A stretch of 64,000 nt of DNA, taken from contig JAIXMN010000024.1 in NCBI GenBank assembly GCA_025716815.1, positions 186,001 through 250,000 of the forward strand, in the 5' to 3' direction. Positions 1 through 12,256 of the stretch are shown here, in pieces. The DNA is from Dichotomocladium elegans. Taxonomy: Eukaryota > Mucoromycota > Mucoromycetes > Mucorales > Lichtheimiaceae. Below the pieces are notes generated by a model, which was not told the origin of the DNA, searched no databases, and saw only the letters and a list, made by a program, of their open reading frames with translations. The translations under genes and the position numbers were made by a program. Numbering within the stretch: position 1 is the first letter of the stretch; every line of letters starts with the position of its first letter.

Positions 1-1
1 A

Positions 2-893
2 TATAAAACAGAATGTGAAAAGATTATTGCAAATCTCAAGGCCAGCGAGGAAGAACTCCTCGAAACGATAGAGAAGCAAAAGGAATCGCTTCAGGAAAAA
101 GACGAGACAATCGCTCGGCTGCGTGAGTTGTACGATCATCTTTGCCGCAGACTATCCAACGTAGTCCTAATCGAACAGAGTAGCATTGTTGAGCGTATTG
201 GCGTGTTTGGCCTCGAAGCATTCGATCGACGGATACCATTGGCATGGGAGAATCACGAAACCGACGACGACGATATGACACAAGCATCAGCGACACCAAT
301 ACGGGATCGTCTTTTGCGTATGGCTCATCACAACCATCCTAGTTCTCCTGATTTCTCTAGTCAAGAATGTCCGTCGAGATTTGACCACCGATCGCCTGAG
401 CAGGACGGGAACACGTTCACGGGAGCACAGCAATGCGCGTAAGAGGAAAGGTCGGGACGTGCTTGTGGATATACCCTGACTGGAGTAATAGTTATCGACG
501 CGCCAGCTGCGCAGATGGCCGATCATCGGTTACAGAGGAAGAGCAACCATATGTAGAAGCGGTACGGACAAAGCGTGAACGCGCACAGCTCAAGGGTGAG
601 GCTTGCAGCTGCTGCGAAAAGGTAAAGAGCAGATTGATGCAATACAGAAGGGGGAGTTAACTGCGGCTCTTGCATTCATCCAGTTTTATCATGCTACGGG
701 TGCTCTGCCGGGCTTCAACGGAGAACTCATCACACCCGAAGAACGGATTCAACAATCATCGAGGCATCGCACTCGTTTTCAACGACCCAAGACACCTCCA
801 GGCTTTTGGGACCTCGACTTTATTCCCTCCCAGCATGCTGCCAACGAGGACAGCAGCCCTCACCGGCATCTCCCAAATTCTCTTTCCCAGTAA
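2..893 (+). CDS. CtIP/Sae2/Ctp1-type DNA end-resection protein, 5' end missing
   Basis: This is the 3' part of a gene cut by the left window edge; the exons are 2-438, 507-621 and 684-893, with 68- and 62-base GT-AG introns that keep phase. The first part is a heptad-like coiled coil rich in K, E and L. The last two exons carry the family's C-terminal domain: a basic stretch followed by CxxC (ACSCCEK, then FYHATG after the splice), then SSRHRTRF and PKTPPGFWDLDF, matching the CxxC and RHR/FW motifs of CtIP and Ctp1. Family members activate the Mre11-Rad50-Nbs1 nuclease at double-strand breaks and bind DNA through this C-terminal region; the N-terminal coiled coil usually drives tetramerisation. 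The N-terminus is not visible. The domain call is firm; the exact orthologue name is less so. Confidence 0.85.
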
Positions 894-1509
894 CCGATGC
901 TCTGTATCCCTGTCCATGAATGTCTCCTTTGTATTCCCGTGCCTGTGATCTACAGGTCCTTTTGTTCTCTATTCATCGTACGAGTTGAAACATCCTTGCC
1001 CCATCCGCAAATGACTCAGTCGAGGAAAATATCTCCCACGTTGGCTACGAGGGGGGTGGCAAACGCATCCGGGCGAATACAAAATTCATCTTCAAAGCAA
1101 GTGCGATGAAGTGGGCAAGGTGCACAAATTGTGTAAGACTGTAGATTTGTACGGTCAGAGTCATTAGCCTATATCACCCAAGTGCGTTATGCAGCCTCAT
1201 GACAGCGAACCACAGCTGGAAATAAAGCAATCTGGATCGGGTATGTAACCTTATCCAAAAGGTAGTCGCTTGCATTCGCATCTTTCATATTTTATCTGTC
1301 CGTTTGTTCACTACGAAGGGCGTGGTCCATGCTCCAAGAGAGGATGCATTTCTGAGGCTGCTTTATGCTATGGAATGGGAGGCGAAAAACGAAAAGGCAA
1401 CTCCGATAGAAAAAAAAAAGAGTCTTCTGGGGGGGGAGGGGTGGCGGGGGAGTAAAAGAGGCGCGTGCGCGCAGGATTCCCCCGTATACAATCTCTGCCT
1501 GACTTTGAC
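894..1509. other. Intergenic: CtIP end to AAR2 start
   Basis: No gene is seen. A run of nine or more A at about 1408-1418 is followed by a G-rich block at 1429-1450 (G tracts of 8, 4, 2 and 5), about 60 bases before the AAR2 start codon. Confidence 0.6.
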
Positions 1510-3033
1510 ATGGATCAACAAACCGCCAATGCACTTTTCGAAGCCGGCGGGATTTTACTTTTTCTCGACGCTCCGCCGAACCTAGAGTTTGGAATCGATT
1601 ACAATGCATGGTCGATTGGGCCCTTATTTAAAGGAGTAAAGATGATTCCGCCCGGGCTCCACTTTGTCTATTTTTCGTAATACCGCCATAGCTGCGATCA
1701 GATCCGATGAACAAAGGCTGATCCTGCTATCTTTGTAGCGTAACGAGCAAGGAAGGCGTCCAAGGGTTGAGGACTGGTTTTTTTCATTATTTTGAGCCTG
1801 GCGAGGTCGAGCATCTCAGTTATCCGATCCCCTCCCTGAAGTGGTCCAAGTTAACCCCAATGCTTTGTATCGAGTAGATTATTGTCCGCGAATGGAATCC
1901 ACATGCGGAGGACCTTCGCGAAGAGACAGCAATGGACCCAGATCAAGTTGAGCGGTACAAACTAAGTAAAGATATCCCATACATACATCTCTTTGTTTCG
2001 GACAGAGGGAATCGACTAATCCTAACGTGTGGTGATAGATATTCGTGACTTTGACCGGAACATGGGCCCTTATCCTCTCGACCCCCCCATCTACTACGAG
2101 CGATGGAAAAAGCTGACCTCGTATATCACCTCGGGCCTGGTGCGGCGCGTTTTACCAAACAACGGCAAAGTATCGCATCTGCCATCCAAAGAAACAGACC
2201 AGGACGTCTTGAACATCAAGGATAAACGAATGGGCCGAACGATCGAAAAAGAGGAGGGAATGGAGTTCACTACATTTGACCTGAGGCAGTCTTTCCCGCG
2301 AAATGCCACCGGAGAGGAGATCACTAAATGGAGCCTCGATAAGTCATGGTTGGCAAACGATCTTCTTCGTCGGGTATATCATGACGGTAAATATGATCTG
2401 AGGGTGAGAAAACGCTTTTTTAACTTTAAACATTCCCCCTCCCCACGCGAATAACCCTATCTCGTGTGTGTACTCGCAGACCATCGTATCATGCTAGGCG
2501 AAATGCAGCTTGGGTTCGTTTGTCTTCTAATGGCCCAGAACTTTTCGGGATTCAGTCAATGGAAGATGTTCGTCCACCTCCTTTGCTCGTGCCAGGAGCT
2601 CGTCAGGGAGAAACCAAAACTCTACATCGACTTTATCGGTGAGCTTCAACAGGATTTCTCTCTTAAGAAAGGCGCCCATTGATGTTAAAGCGTTGCGGGG
2701 TGGAGGGGGGCTCTATAGACGTTTTAAGGGCACAGCTGGAGGAATGCCCAGAAGACTTCTTCCGTGATATTCTTTCTGAAAACAACTTTGTTTCTTTCAT
2801 GGTCAAGGTAAGTAGGTCCTGCAGCTGGGCAATTCAGCAAAGAGCTAACGCCCAACCCACATCCGCCGTTACAGAATCTCGGGCGAAATATCACCTCCGA
2901 TGAAAAGGTCTTGGCATCCAAGTTTGAGAGCCTTAAGGAGTTTATCAAGCGGCGATTCGACTGGGATATTCCAGAAACGAAAGAAGATGACGAGGAGGAC
3001 GATGAAGATGCGCCAGTGATCGTGGAGTTATGA
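1510..3033 (+). CDS. AAR2: AAR2 splicing factor homologue (U5 snRNP assembly)
   Basis: Seven exons fit the family end to end: 1510-1676, 1739-1805, 1878-1965, 2039-2386, 2480-2638, 2719-2807 and 2875-3033, giving 358 residues (human AAR2 has 384). The N-terminus has the signature EFGIDYNAWSIGPLFKGVKM followed by IPPGLHF. Later conserved blocks are GPYPLDPP, ATGEEITKWSLDKSW, GEMQLGFVCLLMAQNF, CPEDFFRDILSENNF and KRRFDWDIP; the C-terminus is acidic. Aar2 binds Prp8 in cytoplasmic U5 snRNP precursors and is exchanged for Brr2 during maturation, so it acts in spliceosome assembly. The donor of intron 2 (GTCGAG at 1806) is poor but needed to join the conserved blocks. The gene lies head to tail with the CtIP gene and converges on the Zn2Cys6 gene. 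Confidence 0.95.
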
Positions 3034-3378
3034 TCTTAGGTCGATAATAATAACAGGTCAGTTGTTGATGGAAAAGAGAGAGAGAGAAGGAAAGAAAGAA
3101 AGAAAGAATCTTATGTTTATTTCTGTGCAGGGTATGGACGTGATTGACGGCAAGCATACGTTCGAGTGAAGAAAGACATATTATCATAAAGTAGCTTTAG
3201 CATAATAGAATATAAAGGAGCGGACGTATGACTAGCACAATGAGCTTGGAAAATGGGCATACACAAAGCAAAAAAGGGGAATGAGCAAACGTATGAAGGG
3301 GAGGAGAGAGCATAGGATCAGGGAGAGACTACTATCATCCACATAGAGGTTCGTGTATTGGAGAACGGAGAACATGAG
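3034..3378. other. Convergent intergenic region (AAR2 / Zn2Cys6)
   Basis: This is the shared 3' flank of two convergent genes. It holds purine-rich GA/GAAA repeats near 3073-3107 and nothing that looks coding. Confidence 0.5.
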
Positions 3379-4339
3379 CTAGATATCTATAGGGGCGGTG
3401 GACGAGGACGGGGTAGGCGGGAACAACGGATAGATCGGATAAGCGGGCGTACGCTTGATGGCGGCCATTGTTACCGCAGAGAAGGTTCTACAAGACAGTT
3501 GGTCTGCGAGCGACGATGAGTGAGACCTGAAGACGTACAGGATGGAATCATATACCTGTAATACTAGGCATTTTTTCACTCGAGCGGCAGGCATCAGCAA
3601 GATTGAGAGCGGACTGATCTGCTGGGGGCGGTGTGGGTGGGGGTGATTCGTTCTTGATGGACGACCACTGCGAAACTTTCAAGGATGGACAGCTTGCATG
3701 TTTCAAGATTGCTTTTGGTTCTATTAGCGTATTAGAACTAGCTCCTTCAGATGGTAAACCTGCCACCCGTCCACTCCCCCTCCCCCTCCCACCCACCCAC
3801 TCAATGAGCCTTGGCGTTCAAGAACCAATCTGACGTACCCTGATACGGCTGTTGTAGTTGTTGTTGCGGCTCAGCAGCAGTAAGCGGATCATACGGACGG
3901 TTGGGAGGCGATTGCTGATGAACGTCTGTTGTCCAATTCATCAGCACTGCTGTCGGTAAGCTACTGCTGAGATGATGGTGCGACTTTTTTCGAACGGGAC
4001 GACGCGTGCAAGAAATGTTGTTGACAGAACAATAGGCGCACGGCTGGCCACCGTCGCACTTCGTCTTACGACGACGGCAGGTGTCGCAGGCTGAGCCAGA
4101 GCTAAGACGCCGTGGAACATTCTGAGTTACTTGAGTAACCGACCTTGGGAAACGCAAAACCTCATGTTGACAATGGTAAGGGCGATGATGCTCAGGTAGA
4201 AAGGCTACTCGCCATGGCTTTGCTGTTATCGTCGTAACCGCGCTTGGGGTCTCAGTAAAAGTCCGGCTTTCAGCTCTACAGTGCGTGCACGGCATTTGAC
4301 CTGTACAGAAGCGTGACCTGTAGGAGCACAGACGCTGTC

Positions 4340-4373
<34 letters not shown>

Positions 4374-4517
4374 CTGTTGCTGGTCTCGAAACGAAAATCC
4401 TGTTGTTCTATTGGTAGCATTCACTTCATCGCTGTTCAAGTTCCCAATATGCTTCGGCTGGTCAAATAACAACAGTTCTCTTGATTTGAGTTCTGAGGTG
4501 GTTGATGAAGTGGACAT
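3379..4517 (-). CDS. Zn(II)2Cys6 transcription regulator with a second, degenerate zinc cluster
   Basis: Exons are 3839-4517, 3556-3759 and 3379-3503 (introns of 79 and 52 bases, phases consistent), 335 residues. The first ATG in frame is at 4517. A glutamine run lies at about residues 46-59. Residues 144-170 form a complete fungal zinc cluster, CDTCRRRKTKCDGGQPCAYC then SVNNISC (spacing 2-6-5-2-6), normally a DNA-binding domain. Residues 64-80 look like part of a second cluster (CSYRSRFCTGQMPCTHC) in which the first and last cysteines are absent. The C-terminus is rich in S, P, Q and basic residues. No fungal_trans middle-homology domain is seen, so this is a short regulator of unknown target. 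The 5' leader carries CAA/CAG repeats (about 4584-4626). Intron 1 contains a strong G-quadruplex motif in the RNA. Confidence 0.8.
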
Positions 4518-7133
4518 GAGATAAGAAGGAACGATGGAACAAGAAGCAAAGGATGTGCAATATATTGTGGTGGGCAAGAAAAGCTGTTGTTGTTGTTGTT
4601 GTTTTTGTTGCTGCTGTTGCTGCTGTATATCTCAGGCTATTCATATTTCCTACGGGGTTTTATATTTATTCAATAAAGGCGAAATCTGGACATGTGGGAG
4701 GAAAGTGGCAAATACGGACTATTCACCCGAGCCGATATCTGATGCATTTCGTACCACGTCCTTTCTCCTCCTGTTACGGACGAACCATTTATAACACACA
4801 CACACACACACAAGTGGCTAATGTATAAATCTTTTTAATCGAGAAGATATAGCATGCCACGTTAAATTCATACAGACATTTCACAGGATCTCTTTCCTCT
4901 TTGAGGGGAAAGGGGCGGCCGAAACAAAATTGTTATTCCCTAACGGCTATAGCGTCCCACGTGGAGGTAGCATTCCGAGAACGGGAGAGAGAGAGAGAGA
5001 GCGCGCGCGCAAGAGTGTCTGACTTACTTAGTACTTAGACTGCAAATATACCTCCTACGTACTTCGCCATGTCATCTGCTCTGATATGGTCCGAAACCAA
5101 TATAACCCTTCTTCGCATCATTGGATCACGCCCTCCTTTTCATTTTGTTGCTGCCCAGCTTTTGTCTCATATCAAGCAGCCTATATTCGATTGTGGAAAA
5201 AAAAGGACAAAGTCGAGCAAACAAACAATGTCCCCTCATGGTCATGCAAAGAAAAACCCCACATCCAAACATCACGTCCACTCGCGTCAATTTCAGTCAC
5301 GTCCGGCGATCATCAGGGGCATGCATCAAACGTTACTGTTTGTACGTAAATGTTATATGGAATTCCATCGCCCTTTTCTTTTCAGCCATGATACGCAGGC
5401 CCTTTCCCGCAATATATTAAGATATATCCGGTCCGGCCTATCATCATTAAATAGCATGTGTAATATAGGAAACCAGCGCCAGCTCTCCACACCACAGCAT
5501 TTTCCATTTCCCTCCCCCCCGGCACCCGACTTGCTTTTGAGCAACCTTCGCCAGTTCACTCTTCAAAAGTCCAGCGTCTCTGAGCTTCAGCAGCTTTCTA
5601 AGGATATTCTTTGCACTCGATATAAGATATACGTACAATCATTTTCTCATGAAAGCATTCATATTCTTGAAAAGAACAGATCCCCCTATATAACTGTTAG
5701 CTCTCCTCCCTCTCTCTCTCCTGAGAATAGCGTGTACATGAGGTTTCGCTTTATATACTGGCGCTCAAAAGCCGATCGCTCCAAATCAGGATGATACTTT
5801 TACAGTATTAAATCCGGGGCAGACTTTTCGTGAAGAATTGCGATACATTCCTAAAAGCTGTAGTGTATTCTACCAATAACTTGCGGGAGAACCCCCAGGA
5901 TGCTTAATCGATTGCTCTTAGCAACACAGTCTCCCTCTCTGCCAGAGTCCTGCTTTGTCTCTTTTTCCTTAATGTTCTTATTGGTGGCTATAAATCGAGG
6001 TATTGTGCTTGATGTCATCGTTTAACCTATACGCTAGTTTGTTAAAATTTGACCAATGCCTTCACTTCTTGCAGTTCATCTGGCTGATCGACTTAAATGT
6101 CTTCCAGCAATGGAAACAAAACTCGCTTGGCCAATAGAGCCCAGGGCATTTTCGTCTACGTCAGCGTAGATCGCAGACATCAGGAAAAATAGATGCCCGA
6201 CCCACTCCCTTCCCAGAAATGATGAATGCACTATTTTGTCCTGCCGCAGCGTCAAGGTGGTACAACAGGCGGTCCTTTCAGCGGGCAGCTCAATCAAAAG
6301 AGACTGGGAATTCAGGCGGTAGGGCATGTTACACACAGCAATACAATATTGGAAAAAACGGCCCAGAAGCGGGTGAACCAGCTTGAGCTAGAGTCATCGG
6401 ATGTGTACACCCTCATTCATCTTGATGATCACTAGCCAATGATCGCTGGCTGGCCTCTACAGTTATTTGCCACCGTTCATAGGCGAAGATTACTGTACGT
6501 TTCTTCAAAGAACCATCAGGGATAAGTTCGAGCCTACACCTTCCAGTCCAGAATTGCAAATCAGCAGACTTCCAATTTCTCCTCATGACTCCCCTCCCCC
6601 CCCGGCCCGCTTACCCATCCCACCCCCAAATTAAACTTATTGTTCGGACCTCCCGTTCTATTCCCTAGCTCCTTTGTACTGTGCATCTTATTCGGATCAT
6701 TCATCGTCGCTTTGCTACATGGTGTCAAGTTTACCACAATTGTTAATAAATAAATAGTGCAATCTTCGCGTAAAGAAAAGCATTCTCCCTTTGCGGAAAG
6801 CATGCGCCACTCGTGATTCCAAATAGAGGTCCTTCTCAACCTTTTGATCTTGCATCACATTACCATGCCCCGCATTTTTTTTACTCATATTCCTAACCTC
6901 TTTTTTTTCCTCGCCCCTCTTCTTTTCTGACCGGCTCCATTGGCCTTTTGCAACCTTTGCATTGAGCTTCTTCATTGTCAAATAATATTCAGTAACCACT
7001 GCAACGTCCGATTATTCTTCGTCATTTCAGCCATTTCAGCAAGACAAATCCACCTATCCCCGAACCTCCTTTCCCCATACTTTTCACAACCCTTTTTGTT
7101 TACGTTGCATCGATACCCACGGTCCAGTTTCCC
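4518..7133. other. Divergent intergenic region (Zn2Cys6 / HMG-box gene)
   Basis: This is 2.6 kb between two divergently transcribed regulators, likely holding both promoters. It contains a TTG/CTG repeat (about 4584-4626), a CA microsatellite (about 4793-4812), a GA/GC microsatellite (about 4986-5010), and a C-rich block at about 6591-6627. A 241-codon open frame at 5069-5794 has no recognisable domain and is probably chance. Confidence 0.5.
4793..4812. repeat. CA dinucleotide microsatellite
   Basis: An uninterrupted CA run of about ten units lies upstream of the Zn2Cys6 gene. Simple repeat; no further structure is seen. Confidence 0.9.
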
Positions 7134-9386
7134 ATGACACCGAGTTACCCATACAAAGGAGCAACAGCTTCCCAGCTGGACCCGACATCGTCCTCTAGCT
7201 TCAATGACCTCTACTCGGCTGTATATTCAGCAGCTGACGAATCATGTAAAATGAATCAGCAGCAGCAGCATCCTCTGTTTAATGAGATCCACCAACCCAG
7301 AATGACGGTAATGCTGCCCTCATTTGTTTCTTCCTCTGCACATATACATATGCATATGCACATATGCATACAAAGGCAAACCGCCCAACTACGACACCAG
7401 TTGATGGGAAGGGCAGGAGAAGAATAACTCATCCTTTCTTTCTTCTCAGGTGGCTATTGCCACCGTAGGAGTTGATGCTGCTTCTGATATACCTACTACT
7501 CTGAATTATTCCCGAGCTTCTTCTGCTTTTACAAACGAGTTACCCATCTCTAGTCCGGCTGTCCCGTTCAATTTACCGCCAATTCTTGGGCTAAGTGCAC
7601 GACCAACAACAACAACAACAACAACAACAACAGCAGCAGCAGACACAAGTCCTCACTACGTTAGGTCAGGTGAACAAGCCGATTCCTCCGGGAGTAGGTT
7701 AACGGCCGAGTTCCCTCGGACTTTGCATCATACCTATGAACCTAGCAACGTGAGGAGCAATGCGGACGATGACAAGGTACTGATTTCCTCTTCTAAATGT
7801 AAATGCATCATACCAAAGCGTGTGGAATATCCATTACAGTCATCCCCAACCCTCAGCAAAGAGGCCATCATTATCAACGCTCAGGAAGACAGCAAGGATG
7901 CGCCACGACGAATATTCCCCGAGATGGACGACAGCCGCATACCAGAATCAGCATTGCAGTTAGAACATCTCGTGTCACCTTACGCAATCCGAGAAGCAGA
8001 GCGTGAAGAAAAGGAGGAAGCGATGGGTGCCAGCAGAGAACATCCCTTTAGAGGATTCTCCTCGTTTATATCCATGAAAAATATGCACGAAAAACTGCAG
8101 TGCGATGACAAATATAAGAGCAGCACGAATGACAATGCTGTCAACGTCGCGCCAGCTAACTTCTCGATTCGTCCAGATGACGGTGTTCGTAGCTACCGCT
8201 ACCACCACCACCACCACCACCAATACAGCCCGCCTCCGTCGTCCCCTTCGTCTTCCGTCTCGTCTGCTGGCCATGATGATGATCTACTCGCCCAGTGCAT
8301 CAATAATACCTTTGCCTCCCAGACCGTCATCGAGCCGACCACAATCGACTCCCTGGATGCCCTGATACAGGCATCATCCTCTGAGAAAAAGCCGGCAATA
8401 GCCGCGGAACGCGAACGGCTAAAGCGGCCACCCAATGCTTATTTATTATTTAACCGTGATATGCGCCGAAAGCTCCTGGAGATCTCACCCAAAATGACAG
8501 TCGCCGAAATAAGCAAGGAAATAGGCGAGCGCTGGAAGCAACTCTCGCCAGTACGTCTTACTGCTCTTGAGCATGGACTCGGATAGCTCACGCAACAGTG
8601 CTTCTATTTATTTAGGAAAAACGCGAAATGTACGTCCGCCAGGCTGCTCTCATTAAACAGGACCATCTGCGAAATCACCCAGACTTTATCTACACGAGAC
8701 GGTCCAAAGCCGAGCTAGCCGAGGCACGAAAGGCTTCAAAACGGAAAAGAAGTATCGAAAAACCGCCCACTCCACTCAGCAACAGCAACAACAGTGGCAA
8801 CGACAATAATACCGCCAGCAACAGTAACACCCTCATAGCCCTGTCATCATCATCATCTTCTTCTTCTTCACAGTCATCGCTTTCTCAACAACGGCAGCAA
8901 CAGCAGCCGCAGCAACAACAGCAAAAACAGGATCAGTTCGCCACAATATCAACGCCACCTCCACCGAAACGACGACGGAAATCGGGGTCACCTGACGGTC
9001 CACGTGACCCACGCGGTCGCAAGAAAAAGCGGCATCGCCATCCGACCGCGCCGAAGCACCCTATGTCGGGTTTCCTGTTTTTTCTTGCGGCCGTCCGCCC
9101 TCGTGTTGCACAGCAGTTCCCTGGCTCTACGGTGGGACCCATATCTAAGGTTATTGCAGCCCAGTGGCGGGACATGTCTATTGAGGAGAGGATACCCTGG
9201 CTGCAGAAGGCCGATGAGGATAAGGCGCGCTATGCGCGGGAAATGCAGGCCTATACGGCCCGTATAGAACGTGCTTCCCCAGACGAGACCATCATGTCAG
9301 ACCCAGAGGACCTCGATGTCGCTGTTCAGATGGGCCACAGTCATGCAAACCCATTCGCCTATGTGATTCCAGAGGAATATGTCTAG
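7134..9386 (+). CDS. Transcription factor with two HMG boxes
   Basis: Exons are 7134-7307, 7450-8550 and 8616-9386, 681 residues; the start ATG lies just after a pyrimidine-rich leader. The N-terminal half is low complexity (poly-T near 7606-7635, His run near 8204-8221, S/P-rich). Box 1, about residues 380-455, begins LKRPPNAYLLFNRDMRRKL and has the sequence-specific (MATA/SOX/Rox1) style; it is interrupted by the 65-base intron 2. Box 2, about residues 570-640, begins PKHPMSGFLFFLAAVRPRV and has the HMGB-like non-specific style (GPISKVIAAQWRDMSIEER). The two are joined by a linker rich in N, S and Q with basic patches such as PPPKRRRKSG, a likely nuclear signal. The family bends DNA and acts as activator or repressor. 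It is not the single-box sexM/sexP type. The target is unknown. Confidence 0.85.
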
Positions 9387-12256
9387 TTTTCCAAAATAGA
9401 AGTCGCCTTTTCGGCCTCTTTCCGCCCCCCCAACCTCTATATAAAAAATTAGACTGTTTCCCATTTTCACATTCCCGAAATGAGCAAGCCCATGTCATTA
9501 ATACTCTCCTCAATCCGTTTTGCTCTCACATAAACTACGTATCTGCGTAGTACGTTTATCTTGCTGGCATGACCATGACCCTTCTTGTCGCTATGCGAAA
9601 GGTCACATATATTCTGAAGAAAGTAGCATGTTCTAACGCGCTGGTACACACAACTTTACATACTGGCCAAGGCAAGGTTAGATTTCTTTCTTTCTTTTTT
9701 TTCCTAGCTGAGGTTGATAAAGGTTTCTGGGTACAATCAGCTGTCGCAAAACAGACAAGAGTACGTACGTGCTCGTTTTGCACAGCAATGGGCATTACAG
9801 GACGAAAAGCGACGCTGACAGCTTCTTTTTTCCTGATGATTGCCGCCATTGTTGTATTCCGTTCGGCAGGAGTGCTGTCCCTATTGACGTCTTCTGGACC
9901 GGCGAGGGGGTGGGGGCACCGAAACCTTTCTGGCACACACGCAGGCCGCTAAGATCTCGGTTCCACAACCGACGACAGACACAGCTTTCTGTAGAGAGAA
10001 ATAAAATCCATTCCTGAAGAGCCCATATGAACACGGGGATGGGGGTGGATGCGGCTTGCTGCCGCCCCGCCGAGGATTTTGTAATACCTTTCTAGGCTGT
10101 CGTGATCACATGCCGGGCAAGGCTTGCAGGCTTTTTTATGGCTTGTTCATTAGGTACATCATACATCCATGCTTCTGCAGAATGGAAATAGTCGCGCGAA
10201 GTTGTACTGTAAAAAGTCTCTATGAGATCCATATTGACGTGTCCGCTGTTGATTGCCCAACTTGAAGCGGGCTGCCAGGCTCGACTAGGTCTCATTTTTA
10301 TCGCCACCTTTTTTTTGGACTCTCGCATGTCCAGCAGAGTATTGACGGCACGTCTGAAATGATCACCCAAATCGCATATTCACGTTGTTGTTATTGTACG
10401 TACGCTGTATTTATCTTACGACTTTCATACATCGAACTCGAAGCCGCATAAGGAATAGGACGTCTCCTGCAATTTGCGTGTTGGAAAGCATACAGCCAAG
10501 TATGTACTTGTCGATCAGAGCTCTGTTCCTGAATGTGGCTGACGATCTGATGGTGCATAAACCCAGCTGTTCAAGAACATTGCATTGTTAACCAGAGAAG
10601 AAAGATATGGCTTTTTTCGACAACTGCGGAAAATCGCCTTCTCTTTCATCTTTCCCAAGATTCTCTTGGGGAATGGGTGAAAACACCGACTTCCTTTCTC
10701 CTACTGCTTTACGCGAATAAACAAATGCTTCGTCTTCTATTCTAGCCCTTTTTTCTTTTAGTAAAAAAGAAAAATCGGCGAGATTAGGCATTCGGCCCAA
10801 TTCACCCTAAGAATCCTTCTATTCTTTCTTAATGGTCCCAGTGCAATAAAGAAAGTCAATGACTGTGATAAGAAGAGGTAGGGTTGCTGACTGGAAACAC
10901 CATGATTGGGCGAATATAATATGAATAAAGGAAAGATACTCACTGTTGCTGCTACACATGACAAAGGATATGATATCCTACCGAATGGTATATATATCCG
11001 GTCTTGCCTTCTCCTTTCATACAAGTACGTAATGGTTGTCGTGTATAAAGAGTTACGTTCAATTAGCACAAACGCACCGTTTCACACAGCTGGGAGTAGA
11101 ACTTGTCGTCCCTGAATTATGAGCAACAGAATTCATCATTACTATTAGTCGTAAATACCGTTCCAAAGTAACTGAGGCACGTTGAGGGTTCCCCTTTTCA
11201 ACGGAAGCACACAGTGAGTTGGGATTCATGATGCTACGTTCTTTTGGCATCCTGTTCATGCCTTGGATCCGACCATCCATATGCGCATCAGAAATAGCGG
11301 CAACTCTGCCAATCAAGTGAAGACCGTCCAATGTACAAAGGCCATTTTATGTAGCTGTTAGATTTAGATGAAAAGAAAGTCAAATTATAAATATCCATAC
11401 CAAGGAAGATGATGGAAGAGAGGATGAAGATGGTTTGATAAAGAAAAAACCAGTTTTCTCGCATATTTCCATTGTATATATATTAAAGTGTTGATTGTCC
11501 CCAGCACGTGAACGATCCTTCCATAGATCCAATTGCTATACGTGCACATTCACTTCCTTTCGTATAGTGCCCATGTATACCATGTGATCTGCGAGGAAGA
11601 GCTATCCAAAGTCGGATCGTAAGTTGTTCGCCGTTTAAGACAGTTAATTGAGGAATGAGAAACAAAACCTTCGAAATCTCTCAACTTTTTAAGATTTTGG
11701 ATGCTCCATTGGTTCGTGTCATCAAGGTCTCGCTTTCCAAGGACCTATTGCTCTTGGCAGTTGCAAAGCAGCTCAGCATCTAGGGATGAGTTCAGGCGAA
11801 TACAGTACGTATGGTGGTGAAAGAAAGCACATCAAGACTCGATGTATTTACTTGGAGATTTCCGCAGCTTTGTGAATGGATCTCTCGTCGCTATTTCTGT
11901 CGATAGGCTGGAACCTGCGTGCCCTTCTTTAACGACAAGTTGCATGCTGTTTTCATAAATCGATGGAGGGTTGATTTCGTCGTTTAAATTCCAGGAATCT
12001 CGGAAACAGTTGCTCCAGGATCCTCATCAACGTTATTCCAAATTAAACATTCATTAGAAATACGCGAAGGACCCCTTGCTTCTACCGTTTCTTTAAAAAA
12101 GCCGCCATTGTAAAAAAAAGAAGAGCATTGCATAATCCAAAAAGCCGACATATTTTTATAGAGTTGGTTTGGTAAGCTTTCTGGGCAAACAAGACTTCTA
12201 TTATTTTTTTCTTTTTGTAATCCTACGATATAGGAATTAACTGCCGGGGCGGAAAG
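9387..12256. other. Intergenic region between convergent genes, no supported gene
   Basis: 2.9 kb between two genes that point toward each other. Only short open frames without composition bias or known motifs occur on either strand. TACGTAC motifs and poly-T runs are scattered through it. I found no tRNA-like B box. An unrecognised non-coding RNA cannot be excluded. Confidence 0.45.

Noticed and set aside
5069..5794. 241-codon open frame between the Zn2Cys6 and HMG-box genes
   Set aside because: No domain, skewed composition (S, H, R, P), and no splice or promoter support; likely chance in a long intergenic region.
7134..9386. Mating-type (sexM/sexP) HMG gene
   Set aside because: Those have a single HMG box and lie between a triose-phosphate transporter and an RNA helicase gene; neither is present here.
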